A stretch of DNA of 64,000 nt from Rhodohalobacter sulfatireducens. Lineage in GTDB: Bacteria > Bacteroidota > Rhodothermia > Balneolales > Balneolaceae. The notes under the pieces were generated by a model. That model was not told the origin of the DNA, made no database searches, and saw only the letters and a list, made by a program, of their open reading frames with translations. Of the stretch, positions 18,674 to 27,186 are shown one piece after another. The stretch covers positions 248,001 through 312,000 of the forward strand of contig NZ_JAKLWS010000001.1 in the NCBI RefSeq assembly GCF_022012475.1. Reading direction: 5' to 3'. Position 1 is the stretch's first letter. The number at the start of each line of letters is the position of its first letter. Position numbers and translations under genes: made by a program.

Positions 18674-19336
18674 CTATTCTTTTTGCACCTCCCTCTTTAG
18701 CTCCCTGAGATATTCTTCCATAAACTTCACGCGCCGCTTTGCCTCTCTTTTTGCTGCATTTGTATGCATCTTTTCGGGGAGTTTGAACAACTTTTCGTAG
18801 AAGTGATCAATCGTCCAGGTGCTGTCATCCGGCGCCCTGTTCTCAGATAATGGATCATCAGGATTATACAACGCCCGATCAAGTTTTCCGCCAACCATTA
18901 AACAGCGTGCAATTCCAATCGCGCCAATAGCATCCAATCGGTCGGCATCTTGTACAATTTTAGCTTCCATTGTCTCGGGAGTGATTCCGGCCGAAAAACT
19001 GTGAGCTTCCACAGCATGCTTTACCTCTTCAATTTTATGCGATGGAAAATCGATGTCCGATAAAAAGTCCCCAGCTTTTTTAGCTGCATAAGCCGATGCC
19101 CTCTTTCGATCGGGATGATCTTTCGGCAGAATTACACAGTCATGTAACCAAGCGGCGGGGATCACAATCTCACAGTCGGCAGATTCTTCTGCGAGAATCT
19201 CTTTGGCACTCTTTACAACCCGCAGTATGTGATGGATATCGTGAGCGGAATCGCTCTCATTGTTTAGTTCTTGTTTGATGAATTCTTCGCAACGCTCTTC
19301 GATTTCTTCCAGAGACAATTTTTCTGTTTTTGGCAT
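18674..19336 (-). CDS. HD-domain phosphohydrolase
   Basis: A cytosolic metal-dependent phosphohydrolase of the HD superfamily, YedJ-like in its motif pattern. With the ATG at 19336 the protein has 220 residues; an in-frame TTG at 19351 would add five more. Metal ligands are visible in order: SAHDIHHILRV (first His region), AAWLHDCV (the HD pair), and IVQDADRLDAIGAIGIARC (the distal Asp). The spacing between the HD pair and the distal Asp is about 65 residues, usual for the family. Substrate is unknown; nucleotides or phosphorylated small molecules are typical. It converges with the histidine kinase gene. Confidence 0.85.
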   Translation of the reverse strand: MPKTEKLSLEEIEERCEEFIKQELNNESDSAHDIHHILRVVKSAKEILAEESADCEIVIPAAWLHDCVILPKDHPDRKRASAYAAKKAGDFLSDIDFPSHKIEEVKHAVEAHSFSAGITPETMEAKIVQDADRLDAIGAIGIARCLMVGGKLDRALYNPDDPLSENRAPDDSTWTIDHFYEKLFKLPEKMHTNAAKREAKRRVKFMEEYLRELKREVQKE

Positions 19337-19342
19337 GGATCT

Positions 19343-19367
19343 ATGAATCAAAGTAGGGGTGATTCAT
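19343..19367 (-). promoter_or_regulatory. Possible operator at the HD-hydrolase start
   Basis: Perfect 8-base arms atgaatca (19343-19350) and tgattcat (19360-19367) with a 9-base spacer lie immediately upstream of the preferred ATG. A second overlapping pair, aggggt/acccct, extends it to 19378. No regulator is known to use it. Confidence 0.25.
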
Positions 19368-19508
19368 GAACTACCCCTATATATTAATAATCTTATTCAA
19401 CCATAGAATCTAACTATCGTCTCGGTGCTTTGGCAGTAAATCGAGATAACATCCTTTCGGATTTTCAAGAACCTTTGAAAATTTTTATCTCCCTTTAAAA
19501 AGAGATTC

Positions 19509-20414
19509 TTACTGCTCAACCACGGAATCTTCTCTATTTCCATACTCCGCCCATGAAGCTTCATACGGACGAACGGAATCGTATCCCATCAAACGAAGGG
19601 TAAAATAGGCATGAGATCCGCGGACGTTTGTCTGGCAGTGTGGAATGATCTCTTTGTCGGGAGTCAAACCTGCCGCTGTATATAGTTCCTGTATTTCACT
19701 GGCCGATTTAAAATAGGGTACTCCATCGGACTCAATCACGTTATTCCATTCCAAATTGATAGCATTGGGAATATGCCCGCTTTTCTCAGCTCGTTCAACC
19801 TCTCCTGTGTACTCCCCTTCCGAGCGAACATCAAATATAATTTTATCGGGATCGGATGAGGCAGCTAAAACTGTCTCAAAATCACAAAAACGAGATTCTT
19901 GAACATTCGATGAAAAATTACCCTCACCGGAAATTTCAGCGGGTTCATCCACGGTAGGATAGTCATTTTCCATCCAGGCAGCGTATCCGCCATTTACGAG
20001 TGAGGCGTTTGAAAATCCGTAGTATTCCAATGCATAAAACAGTCGGGCTGCCGCCAGGTGATTACCTTCGTCCATAATCACCACGCGATCATCATTATCT
20101 AACCCGATTTCCCTCATTTTTTCCTGGAACAGATCCGGACCGATCATATAATTAGCTATTGGATGATCGGGATCTCCCAATTCCGGAACTGCAGCAAAAT
20201 GTACTGCGCCTTCTACATAGGGACCGGTTGAGTCAGCCCGAGCATCAATCAACAACAGGTTTTCGTCGTTTAGCATGGAATTCAAATCATCTACGGAAAC
20301 CAGCAGATCTTCATTGGGATAGGTTTCAAGAGTTGAGGTTTCCTCTTGAGGCGCCGAACAGGCCGAAAATATCAGCCCGATAATCATTGAAATAAATAAT
20401 ATTCGTGTTTTCAT
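19509..20414 (-). CDS. Two-domain rhodanese sulfurtransferase lipoprotein
   Basis: A thiosulfate/mercaptopyruvate sulfurtransferase-like protein of 301 residues. The signal MKTRILFISMIIGLIFSAC ends in lipobox FSAC, which places it in the periplasm on a lipid anchor. Two rhodanese repeats follow: an inactive N-terminal domain (VDDLNSMLNDENLLLIDARA) and a catalytic C-terminal one (KIIFDVRSEGEYTGEVERAE). The active-site loop HCQTNVRGSH carries the persulfide-forming cysteine. Most cytosolic SseA proteins lack a lipobox, so the envelope location is a difference worth noting. It transfers sulfane sulfur to thiol acceptors or cyanide; the physiological acceptor is not evident. Confidence 0.9.
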   Translation of the reverse strand: MKTRILFISMIIGLIFSACSAPQEETSTLETYPNEDLLVSVDDLNSMLNDENLLLIDARADSTGPYVEGAVHFAAVPELGDPDHPIANYMIGPDLFQEKMREIGLDNDDRVVIMDEGNHLAAARLFYALEYYGFSNASLVNGGYAAWMENDYPTVDEPAEISGEGNFSSNVQESRFCDFETVLAASSDPDKIIFDVRSEGEYTGEVERAEKSGHIPNAINLEWNNVIESDGVPYFKSASEIQELYTAAGLTPDKEIIPHCQTNVRGSHAYFTLRLMGYDSVRPYEASWAEYGNREDSVVEQ

Positions 20415-20520
20415 GGCGAGTAAAATTGGTTGAATTTGATTGATTTAATTTTCGAAAATTTAAGAAACATCTCGTATTGCCAACAGAATCATTATCAGTC
20501 ACAATTAGATCTGACAATAA

Positions 20521-21723
20521 TCAGTTCCGCCCGAAATGGTAATCGGCAAATTTTATATACTGATCCCAATCATAAAGATCCAGATCATGCTCCCCACTAC
20601 GAATATGATATCCGGTGTATGATTCAATAATCGGCTGATTCACAGCTGGCATATCCTCAGGAACGTTTACAGAAAGGTGATAAATTTTTTCGTACACTTC
20701 CGATCCGTGTTTCAGTGCTAAAAATTCTCCTTTGGGGTCGGCCCCCAGATCCTCTTCCGCACTGCCAACATAAACCGGGCGCGGCGCGATGGATGCGATT
20801 AACATATGCTGATCGACGGGCAGATCCGCTTCACGATCATTATACTGCTCGAGATTGTCACAAAACCAGTGGGGGCGTACATCGTTCAGAAGTTTTATGG
20901 TTTCGCTAAACTCCCGTTTGTAAAGAGCCGCGCCACCGCAACCTGACTCATTCGAAACCACAATCGCAAAACGTTCATCATTGGCGGCCGTCCAGAGTGC
21001 GGATTTCCCTCCCCGCGAGTGACCGATCAGAACTACCTGGTCTTCATTGATATCTGAATCTCTTTCAAAGTAATCCATCAAGCGCATCGCACCCCATCCC
21101 CAGCCACCGAGTGCTTTCATTCCATCGGGTTGATTGAGTTGCTCTGGGTAAAGCTCGTCAACGATATCGTGATGCCAGGTCTCTTTGTCATCATCAGCTA
21201 CATCTCCCACATGAAATGAAGCCATCGCATAGCCTTTCGGAATAACTCTTTCTACAGGCCAAAAATCGGTTTGTACTTCACGGGTGGGATCAATGTTTTC
21301 TGCGGGCCGATGATTGATCAAAAGAAAAGCGGGTGCCGCCCCTTCTACAGCATTTGGAATAAACAGGTTCATTCTGATTGTAACGCTATTGCCATTCCTT
21401 GTAATTGTTATATCCACCTCCTTTAATGTTGCTGTACCTTCAATTGCAGATGGATTTTCATTTATCAGATCAAATTCGATGGCATCGAAATGACTAGGAA
21501 TCTGTCCGTACACTAGCTCCTCGTAAAGTCCCATAATTTCAGGGCGACGGGTGTTCCTCCAGTCCCGAACCGTGGTAACCTGTTCACCTTCTTGGGTTTC
21601 CAGGATAGACGGAAGTGTGTAATCAGGAACTTTGGATTCATCGTAATTGAGTTCGTAGTCCTGTGCTAATCCTGTAAATGTTATTAAAGTGAAAAACAGA
21701 GATGTAAGAATGATATGTTTCAT
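20521..21723 (-). CDS. Secreted alpha/beta hydrolase, CE15 glucuronoyl esterase-like
   Basis: I place the start at the ATG at 21723, which gives a proper signal peptide (MKHIILTSLFFTLITFTGLA); the in-frame start at 21759 would bury it. The 400-residue enzyme has the nucleophile elbow GHSRGGKSALW and following SNESGCGGAAL, with a late histidine in GYHIRSGEHDLDLYDWDQYI. These match bacterial CE15 4-O-methyl-glucuronoyl methylesterases and the related acetyl-xylan-esterase-like group. The likely role is periplasmic hydrolysis of esters on plant or algal polysaccharides. No glycoside hydrolase genes are adjacent, so it is not part of an obvious polysaccharide locus. Confidence 0.82.
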   Translation of the reverse strand: MKHIILTSLFFTLITFTGLAQDYELNYDESKVPDYTLPSILETQEGEQVTTVRDWRNTRRPEIMGLYEELVYGQIPSHFDAIEFDLINENPSAIEGTATLKEVDITITRNGNSVTIRMNLFIPNAVEGAAPAFLLINHRPAENIDPTREVQTDFWPVERVIPKGYAMASFHVGDVADDDKETWHHDIVDELYPEQLNQPDGMKALGGWGWGAMRLMDYFERDSDINEDQVVLIGHSRGGKSALWTAANDERFAIVVSNESGCGGAALYKREFSETIKLLNDVRPHWFCDNLEQYNDREADLPVDQHMLIASIAPRPVYVGSAEEDLGADPKGEFLALKHGSEVYEKIYHLSVNVPEDMPAVNQPIIESYTGYHIRSGEHDLDLYDWDQYIKFADYHFGRN

Positions 21724-22046
21724 AGAGTAACTATTGATTATATGAATCGTCCGGCCCAAATATTACCTGCTTGAGATAAATCCAGTCGCCAAATTCCGAT
21801 GCATCGCCGATTACGCATTTACCTTTATGCTGAAAATAACAGTTTCAGAACCTTGAGCAGATATATCTATGTAATTTGTCAATTTTTCTCGACACCTTCA
21901 GTATTAACTTTCCAAAATTGTAGTTGAATGCAGATTTTTCGTGTTTAATGACTCACAGATCACAGTTCTCAGGGTTAAACCACTGTCCTGTAATTCACTT
22001 GCAAATTGCATCTTCATCTAACGTAATGATAAAGTCCTTTGATATT

Positions 22047-23336
22047 CTAATTCTCAGGTGCGGGATCGGCAACATCAGATTTTAATTTTCGAATTCCGAA
22101 AAATGCAATCAAAGCACTGATTCCAAATACAGCAAACTCATTAAACGTGCTGCTGAATTCAATACTCAACAAGTTGATGCCCAACACGAAATATGCCAGG
22201 GCCCCGATCAAACCAATGGACAGACTGCCGATAGTAGTGGCCAGAAATGTCTTTGGTTTATCTTTCAGGGTAAAGTATTTAGCAGTTCCTCCGAGAAATC
22301 CTCCGGCTAAGGAAAACAGGATAAATAGCCATGGAAAAATAAAATTGATTTGTAAAGTGTTGGATTGGGCATCGGAGGATGTGGCGGTAATTGTAGCGTT
22401 TCCTAATCCTTCTGATCTCAGTTGAACGATGGCGGGCTGATTATATGTAAGTTCTACAGAAGTAGGTGTGACGGTCCCCTGACTGGAGCTGATATTTACA
22501 ACTTGCGAGTCTGTTGAGCTCGATCCTTTCCAATTAACCTGGATTGGAATCTCCTGAATTCCCAATCCCTGAAGGCGTTTCCTTTCTGTAAATAAGTCGA
22601 GCGCCGGTTCAACTTTTAAATATGTTTCGTAACCTTCTGCATTGGCCTCGGTAACGATCCTGATTTGGACCGAATCGCGAACACTGCTTGCAGAGATCTG
22701 AACACTGGTGGATGGTAAATTCAGATGACCAATTTGCAGCCGGCTGGGATCAATACTTTCAATATTATCGGAGTGAAGCTCTAGTTGCATCGGGTTAGAA
22801 ATATCACCTGCTGATTGATCCTGGCTCAACAGAAGAAAATTAAGAGTTGAAGTGAACAAGTTCTCCACATGATCATAAACTAGGGGGCTTAAAGATGTAA
22901 TCACCGGTTGATAGACAATATTTCCTGAAGCGTCTTCTGCCGCTCCCCTGTTTTCAACATGAAGTTCCGGAAAGCTGAATATCTCTTGTGTGTTAAAACT
23001 TGCGAGAATCTCGGGATTCACTTGTGTAAATGTCCCTGAATCAACCCGGGAAATATTTCTGTCTAAATTTAGAACCGTTTTTTGGCGCGGCTGAAGCTGC
23101 AGGTTGCGAAAATCAACATTATTTAAGAGTTCAAGGTTGCTCGTATCCTGTTGAAGAACATTTAACTCTATTTGATTCCGGTTAATAACATCGAGAACTC
23201 GAGGATTAATCGCGCGATTACGATCTTGTGCTGATAACAGTTGATTGCAGAAAGTTGTTATAACAATTCCTGCCAAAAAGAATGCTACAAAACGATTCAA
23301 GTTTCCTGTGCAGCTTGCACTTTTAAATAATCCCAT
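22047..23336 (-). CDS. Secreted or envelope protein with C-terminal membrane helices
   Basis: I do not recognise the family. I choose the ATG at 23336 because ggagaaga precedes it and it is followed by a signal sequence (about residues 15-36, RFVAFFLAGIVITTFCNQLL). The open frame begins 26 codons earlier. Residues 40-340 are beta-rich, with an Ig-like stretch (VTPTSVELTYNQPAIVQLRS) resembling bacterial invasion/IPT-like folds. Three or four hydrophobic helices occupy the last 90 residues, beginning FPWLFILFSLAGGFLGGTAK. The topology is a large periplasmic domain anchored by C-terminal helices. It is monocistronic and its role is unknown. Confidence 0.7.
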   Translation of the reverse strand: MGLFKSASCTGNLNRFVAFFLAGIVITTFCNQLLSAQDRNRAINPRVLDVINRNQIELNVLQQDTSNLELLNNVDFRNLQLQPRQKTVLNLDRNISRVDSGTFTQVNPEILASFNTQEIFSFPELHVENRGAAEDASGNIVYQPVITSLSPLVYDHVENLFTSTLNFLLLSQDQSAGDISNPMQLELHSDNIESIDPSRLQIGHLNLPSTSVQISASSVRDSVQIRIVTEANAEGYETYLKVEPALDLFTERKRLQGLGIQEIPIQVNWKGSSSTDSQVVNISSSQGTVTPTSVELTYNQPAIVQLRSEGLGNATITATSSDAQSNTLQINFIFPWLFILFSLAGGFLGGTAKYFTLKDKPKTFLATTIGSLSIGLIGALAYFVLGINLLSIEFSSTFNEFAVFGISALIAFFGIRKLKSDVADPAPEN

Positions 23337-23732
23337 ATCTTCTCCCTGTTTATTTTTGAGACATTGATTGCGACAATGTATAACTAAGCAACTCATTTCG
23401 CCAATGAAATTCAACAGAGCATTATTTTATTTTAATATCGTTCAAATCTAAAAAGGCGGAATGGCGAGAAATGCTATGGATTAATACGGACTACTTTCAG
23501 AATTTAAACTGGGTCCAATACTAACACTGCAATCAAAAATTATACGGCTTCATTTTGATCGTTTTTTCAAACTCATACAGATTAGAGAACAGAGAATCCC
23601 TACATCGACTTATTTTAGAGTAATACAATCAGTTTCAAACGATCTGAGCATTTAATATCGTTATCATTAATGTACATGGATACAAAATTTTTCTAAGTTC
23701 CAGTTATTACATTAGAAAAATCGACGATTGTG
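23337..23732. other. Spacer between divergent genes, no gene seen
   Basis: About 400 bases of AT-rich sequence separate the envelope protein gene and the CHRD gene, which are transcribed away from each other. It must hold both promoters. I saw no tRNA, conserved riboswitch-like structure or small open frame with a ribosome binding site. Confidence 0.4.
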
Positions 23733-24167
23733 ATGAAGAAAAAACTATTATTTCTGACATTTTTCACACTTTTTTTTGCAACTGTATACGCACAAAATAA
23801 CCGCACAGAAGTAGTTTTAAATGGTGTGAATATGGTGCCGGAGATTCGAACCGGCGCTTCTGGAACGATTACCGTATGGGTTGAGTCGGATACACTCTAC
23901 GTTAGAGGTGAATTTTCGAATCTTCAGAATTACTACTTTAGCAGCAACATCCACTATGGAGAAAAAGGAGAAACCGGGAATCCCATCTTCAAACTAAAGC
24001 CGGATATTTCAGAAGACCATACAAGCGGCACATTTGACCCCGAGAAGAACAAATTTAAGCTGAGTGATGCCATGCATGAAGCATTTAACAACGGTAACTT
24101 GTACGTAACTGTTGCATCTTATGACAATCGCCGTGGTGAGATTCGCGGGCAGATTAATTCCTATTAA
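23733..24167 (+). CDS. Secreted CHRD-domain protein
   Basis: A 144-residue exported protein. I prefer the ATG at 23733; a GTG directly in front of it is also in frame. The signal peptide is MKKKLLFLTFFTLFFATVYA. The rest is one CHRD domain: VVLNGVNMVPEIRTGASGTI at the start, SSNIHYGEKGETGN in the middle and the diagnostic NLYVTVASYDNRRGEIRGQI at the end. CHRD domains are named after chordin and are common in secreted bacterial proteins, but their biochemical role is not established. It sits 36 bases upstream of the SDR gene and may be the first gene of that operon. Confidence 0.85.
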   Translation: MKKKLLFLTFFTLFFATVYAQNNRTEVVLNGVNMVPEIRTGASGTITVWVESDTLYVRGEFSNLQNYYFSSNIHYGEKGETGNPIFKLKPDISEDHTSGTFDPEKNKFKLSDAMHEAFNNGNLYVTVASYDNRRGEIRGQINSY

Positions 24168-24203
24168 GAAATAGAAATTCGGATTTCAAAAACATTTAAG
24201 AAA

Positions 24204-24848
24204 ATGAAGATCACCATTGTTGGTGCACATGGTCAAATCGCCATGCTGCTTCACCCGATATTAATTGAAAGAGGACACAACGTACGAGGCATCATTCGAA
24301 AAGATGAACAAGCAGACCATCTGCGTGATTTTGGAGTGGAACCTGTCATTGCCGATATAGAAAAGCTGGATGATATTTCAGGAGCGGTTGGAAATGTAGA
24401 TGCGGTTCTTTTTGCCGCAGGTGCAGGACCCGGTAGCGGGGCAGTACGGAAATGGACGGTAGATCGTGATGGAGCGATCAAACTGATGGAAGCATGTCAC
24501 AAAAACGGAATTGATCGCTACGTGATTATCAGCGCTATGGGACTTGATAAACCCCGCGGCAGTGAAGTGTTCCGGGTCTACCAGAAAGCGAAAGCCGAAG
24601 CGGATGAAGCTCTTCGACATAGTGGATTGGATTATACGATTGTGAAACCGGGAAGGCTTACAGATGAACCGGGGAACGGAAAAGTATCCATAGGGAAAAA
24701 TTTAGAACGTGGTGAAATTCCCCGGGAAGATGTGGCTGAAGTTTTGGCGGAGGTTTTTGATAATCCGCAAACAATTGAAATGGAGTTTGATTTGGTATCA
24801 GGCGACCAATCCATATCTGAAGCTATTTCTAAGATTATAAATAAGTGA
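24204..24848 (+). CDS. Atypical SDR-family NAD(P)-binding protein
   Basis: A 214-residue protein with an N-terminal Rossmann fold. The dinucleotide loop is ITIVGAHGQIAMLL (residues 3-16), a GxxGxxA-type variant, followed by a basic residue stretch (IIRKDEQ) where NADP-binding members place arginine. It resembles YwnB/NmrA-like NAD(P)H-binding proteins (LFAAGAGPGSGAVRKWTVDR; DYTIVKPGRLTDEPG), which often lack the classical SDR catalytic tyrosine motif. It may be an oxidoreductase or a redox-sensing regulator. The next gene starts 14 bases downstream of its stop, suggesting translational coupling with the lasso-B2-like gene. Confidence 0.85.
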   Translation: MKITIVGAHGQIAMLLHPILIERGHNVRGIIRKDEQADHLRDFGVEPVIADIEKLDDISGAVGNVDAVLFAAGAGPGSGAVRKWTVDRDGAIKLMEACHKNGIDRYVIISAMGLDKPRGSEVFRVYQKAKAEADEALRHSGLDYTIVKPGRLTDEPGNGKVSIGKNLERGEIPREDVAEVLAEVFDNPQTIEMEFDLVSGDQSISEAISKIINK

Positions 24849-24862
24849 ACTTAGGCGGGATA

Positions 24863-25309
24863 ATGAATAAAGAATCCTCATCGCTTATCATCTTTTGGAA
24901 TAAAACTCTTAGCCAAAAATTATTCCTGTTTCGAATTTTTTTGATGCTGAATCTTACAGGAGTAGCCAATTTGCTGTTGCCGTTCAAGGTATATTCGCGG
25001 TTTTTAGGACAGATCAATTCCGAGTCAACACAAAACCCCAAAAATATTGACTGGACATACGTAGAGCAGGTTTCAAAATCTGTTAAAAATATAAGCAAAG
25101 TGAGTCCTATTGAATTTAAATGTTTGGTGCAGGCAACAGTCGGGAAATATTTTGTAGCCCGGGAAAGAATTGACAGCACAATCTATTTTGGTGTAAAGAA
25201 GGATGAATCGCATAACCTGAAAGCTCATGCCTGGCTTCGAGTTGGACCAAAAATTGTACTTGGCGAAGAGGTTGCCGATCAGTATAATGTAGTATCAACA
25301 TATTCGTGA
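24863..25309 (+). CDS. Lasso peptide B2-like transglutaminase-fold protein
   Basis: A 148-residue protein of the B2/McjB-C-terminal family (PF13471-type papain/transglutaminase fold) that in lasso peptide pathways removes the leader peptide. The core is visible as IEFKCLVQATVGKYFVARER with candidate nucleophile C87, then LKAHAWLRVGPKIVLGEE with H122. The usual third acidic residue about twelve positions after the histidine is not clear; E134 or E135 is the nearest. The ATG at 24863 follows ggcggga; a GTG at 24845 overlapping the SDR stop is the alternative. A PqqD-like gene follows after 18 bases, as in split B1/B2 systems. No cyclase or precursor gene is in view. Confidence 0.75.
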   Translation: MNKESSSLIIFWNKTLSQKLFLFRIFLMLNLTGVANLLLPFKVYSRFLGQINSESTQNPKNIDWTYVEQVSKSVKNISKVSPIEFKCLVQATVGKYFVARERIDSTIYFGVKKDESHNLKAHAWLRVGPKIVLGEEVADQYNVVSTYS

Positions 25310-25327
25310 GCATTAATCAAACTATTC

Positions 25328-25609
25328 ATGACACGGGATACAATTATCGTTCGAACCAACAAAGCACTGGTCTCATCCATCGAGGATGAACTGGTGATGT
25401 TTGATGTAAATGCCGGCCAATACTACGGGTTAAATAATGTAGCCACCGCCGTTTGGAATCATCTTGAAACCCAAAAAACGGTCGATGAACTTTGCCAATC
25501 ACTCACCGGGGAGTTCGATATCTCAATGGACAATTGCCGAAATGAGCTTCTTGAGTTTTTACCGGAACTTGAAGAAAAAGGCCTGATCGAGGTTGTGGAG
25601 GAAGATTAA
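25328..25609 (+). CDS. PqqD-family RiPP recognition (B1-like) protein
   Basis: A 93-residue PqqD/RRE-type winged helix-turn-helix protein. The fold is recognisable from SSIEDELVMFDVNAGQYYGL, a beta-hairpin with the conserved 'xYxLNxxxxxxW' element (YYGLNNVATAVWNHL), and the helical C-terminal half (VDELCQSLTGEFDIS, then LLEFLPELEEKGLIEVVE). In RiPP pathways such proteins hold the leader peptide for the processing protease. Its position right after the B2-like gene fits that role. Outside RiPPs the same B2-RRE pair also occurs in uncharacterised loci, so peptide processing is an inference. Confidence 0.85.
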   Translation: MTRDTIIVRTNKALVSSIEDELVMFDVNAGQYYGLNNVATAVWNHLETQKTVDELCQSLTGEFDISMDNCRNELLEFLPELEEKGLIEVVEED

Positions 25610-25694
25610 CCACAAGCTCAAAAATTCAATCCTATAGAAACTATTTTTAACCATTCTCCGTTTTCAATTTCTATTTCAATAAAATCGGACGGGT

Positions 25695-26297
25695 ATGACC
25701 CTTAAATATCTCTTTACAGCTCTATTGTCCCTCCTCTTTTTATCCCAGGTATCGTTTGCCCAGGATCTTAAAGAAGAGGTTGAAAACTCAATCGACAAAG
25801 ATGAGATGCCAGCATCTGCACTGGATGCGTTGGAAGATTTCCTTGAAGACCAAATTGTTACCGATACCGACTATTACCGTGAAACAGACGGTGAAACAAT
25901 TACATTCGAAGCCAAGCTGAACTGGCAGGGATATCAATACAGCATTGAATTTACGGATGAAGGTTTGTTACTGGACATCGAACAACTCATCGAATTCTCA
26001 GAAATTCCTGAAAAGATTCAAGATCGTATTACTGAAATAATGGAGGAACAGTTTTCCAAATTCAGAATGACACGTGTTCAACGGCAATTCATAGCCGATG
26101 AAGAAGATGAAGAGGGCGAAGATGTGATTGAAGATTTTCTTGAAAATGATATGGACGACCTGGTCGTTCGCTACGAAATTGAGGTGGAAGGTCAAAACCG
26201 AAGTGAGATGGGATCCTTTGAAATGCTCTTTGATTCTGAAGGAGAGCTCATCCAAAGAAGAAGAATTGTAAGGCGTTCGATCGATAATATCTGGTAG
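25695..26297 (+). CDS. Secreted PepSY-like acidic protein
   Basis: A 200-residue exported protein with signal peptide MTLKYLFTALLSLLFLSQVSFA. The mature part is very acidic and contains two PepSY-like units: ALDALEDFLEDQIVTDTDYY followed by TFEAKLNWQGYQYSIEFTDE, and a second beta-hairpin VVRYEIEVEGQNRSEMGSFE. The overall pattern is that of the putative PepSY-like/beta-lactamase-inhibitor-fold proteins of Bacteroidota. These are thought to act in the periplasm, possibly as inhibitors or binding modules; no activity is demonstrated. It starts 85 bases after the PqqD gene, and the DUF2490 gene begins 3 bases after its stop. Confidence 0.75.
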   Translation: MTLKYLFTALLSLLFLSQVSFAQDLKEEVENSIDKDEMPASALDALEDFLEDQIVTDTDYYRETDGETITFEAKLNWQGYQYSIEFTDEGLLLDIEQLIEFSEIPEKIQDRITEIMEEQFSKFRMTRVQRQFIADEEDEEGEDVIEDFLENDMDDLVVRYEIEVEGQNRSEMGSFEMLFDSEGELIQRRRIVRRSIDNIW

Positions 26298-26300
26298 TTT

Positions 26301-26987
26301 ATGAGTTTTATTAGAATCACCTTTCTTTTATTGACGGCACTTTTTCTTGCTAAATCGGGGACAGCTCAATCAAATACGGATTGGATCTGGAGCCCCGAAT
26401 ACTCCTACTCCTGGAAAACATCCGACCGGATGGCTTATTCGGCAAAGGTCTCCATGTTCAATTCTGTTGAAAATATTGACAAACGTTCCTTCATTCAAAA
26501 TATAGAACCTCAGCTTTCATTTGCCTACGGGCTTACCCCGCGGACAAAAATTGGCGGCGGTTATTACTATCGCTGGTCATCACCACTCATGGATGGATAC
26601 CAATATGAGCATCGCTTGTTGCAACAGGTCGGATTTATCAATTTTATCGGAGACCGGCGAATCGCGCATCGATTGCGAACCGAGCAGCGGATTCGATCTT
26701 CATCTTACCAGAACCGGGTGAGGTATCGAATCAGTTATGATTTCCCTCTTGAAGGGGATCGACTCGATCCCGGAGAACGATACCTGATCTTTTCAAATGA
26801 GATGATGTCGGCCTTTAATGCAGATGAAGCCGATGCTGAAAACCGGTTCTCGGCAGGCATGGGTTGGTTCTTTAACCGTCAACAAAAATTTGAATTGGGC
26901 CTTCAATACCGAACCCAGGATATTTTGAGCGGTGATGGAATTTCGCACCTCTTTTTGGTGAGCACGTCGTTTTATATGAACCGGTAA
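26301..26987 (+). CDS. DUF2490 outer-membrane beta-barrel protein, copy 1
   Basis: A 228-residue exported protein: signal peptide MSFIRITFLLLTALFLAKSGTA, then alternating hydrophobic-polar strands typical of a small outer-membrane barrel. The DUF2490 pattern is visible in TDWIWSPEYSYSWKTSDRMA, the HRLRTEQRIRS segment, a YLIFSNEMMSAFN strand and the terminal SHLFLVSTSFYMNR, which ends in the aromatic-rich residues expected of the last barrel strand. It is co-transcribed with the PepSY-like gene. The gene at 27187 encodes a close paralogue, so the pair arose by tandem duplication. Function is unknown. Confidence 0.82.
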   Translation: MSFIRITFLLLTALFLAKSGTAQSNTDWIWSPEYSYSWKTSDRMAYSAKVSMFNSVENIDKRSFIQNIEPQLSFAYGLTPRTKIGGGYYYRWSSPLMDGYQYEHRLLQQVGFINFIGDRRIAHRLRTEQRIRSSSYQNRVRYRISYDFPLEGDRLDPGERYLIFSNEMMSAFNADEADAENRFSAGMGWFFNRQQKFELGLQYRTQDILSGDGISHLFLVSTSFYMNR

Positions 26988-27186
26988 TAGTTGCATATCA
27001 ATACCTGGGCCAATACCACACCCTTTTACCTATTTAAATAACTCCTAAAAGAGATACAACTCATAGTAAATTGCCCAAAAGGAAAATGAGAAGTAAAAAT
27101 AATTTCAATATTATTTGACGGGCATAGAAAAAGCAAACTGAAAAAGTGTTATTATCTTACGATTGATCGATAATGATTTACACTAT

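Noticed and set aside
24863-25694. Lasso precursor peptide gene near the B2-like gene
   Set aside because: The gaps of 18 and 85 bases around the PqqD-like gene hold no start codon with a leader-core-like frame, and the upstream overlap leaves no room.
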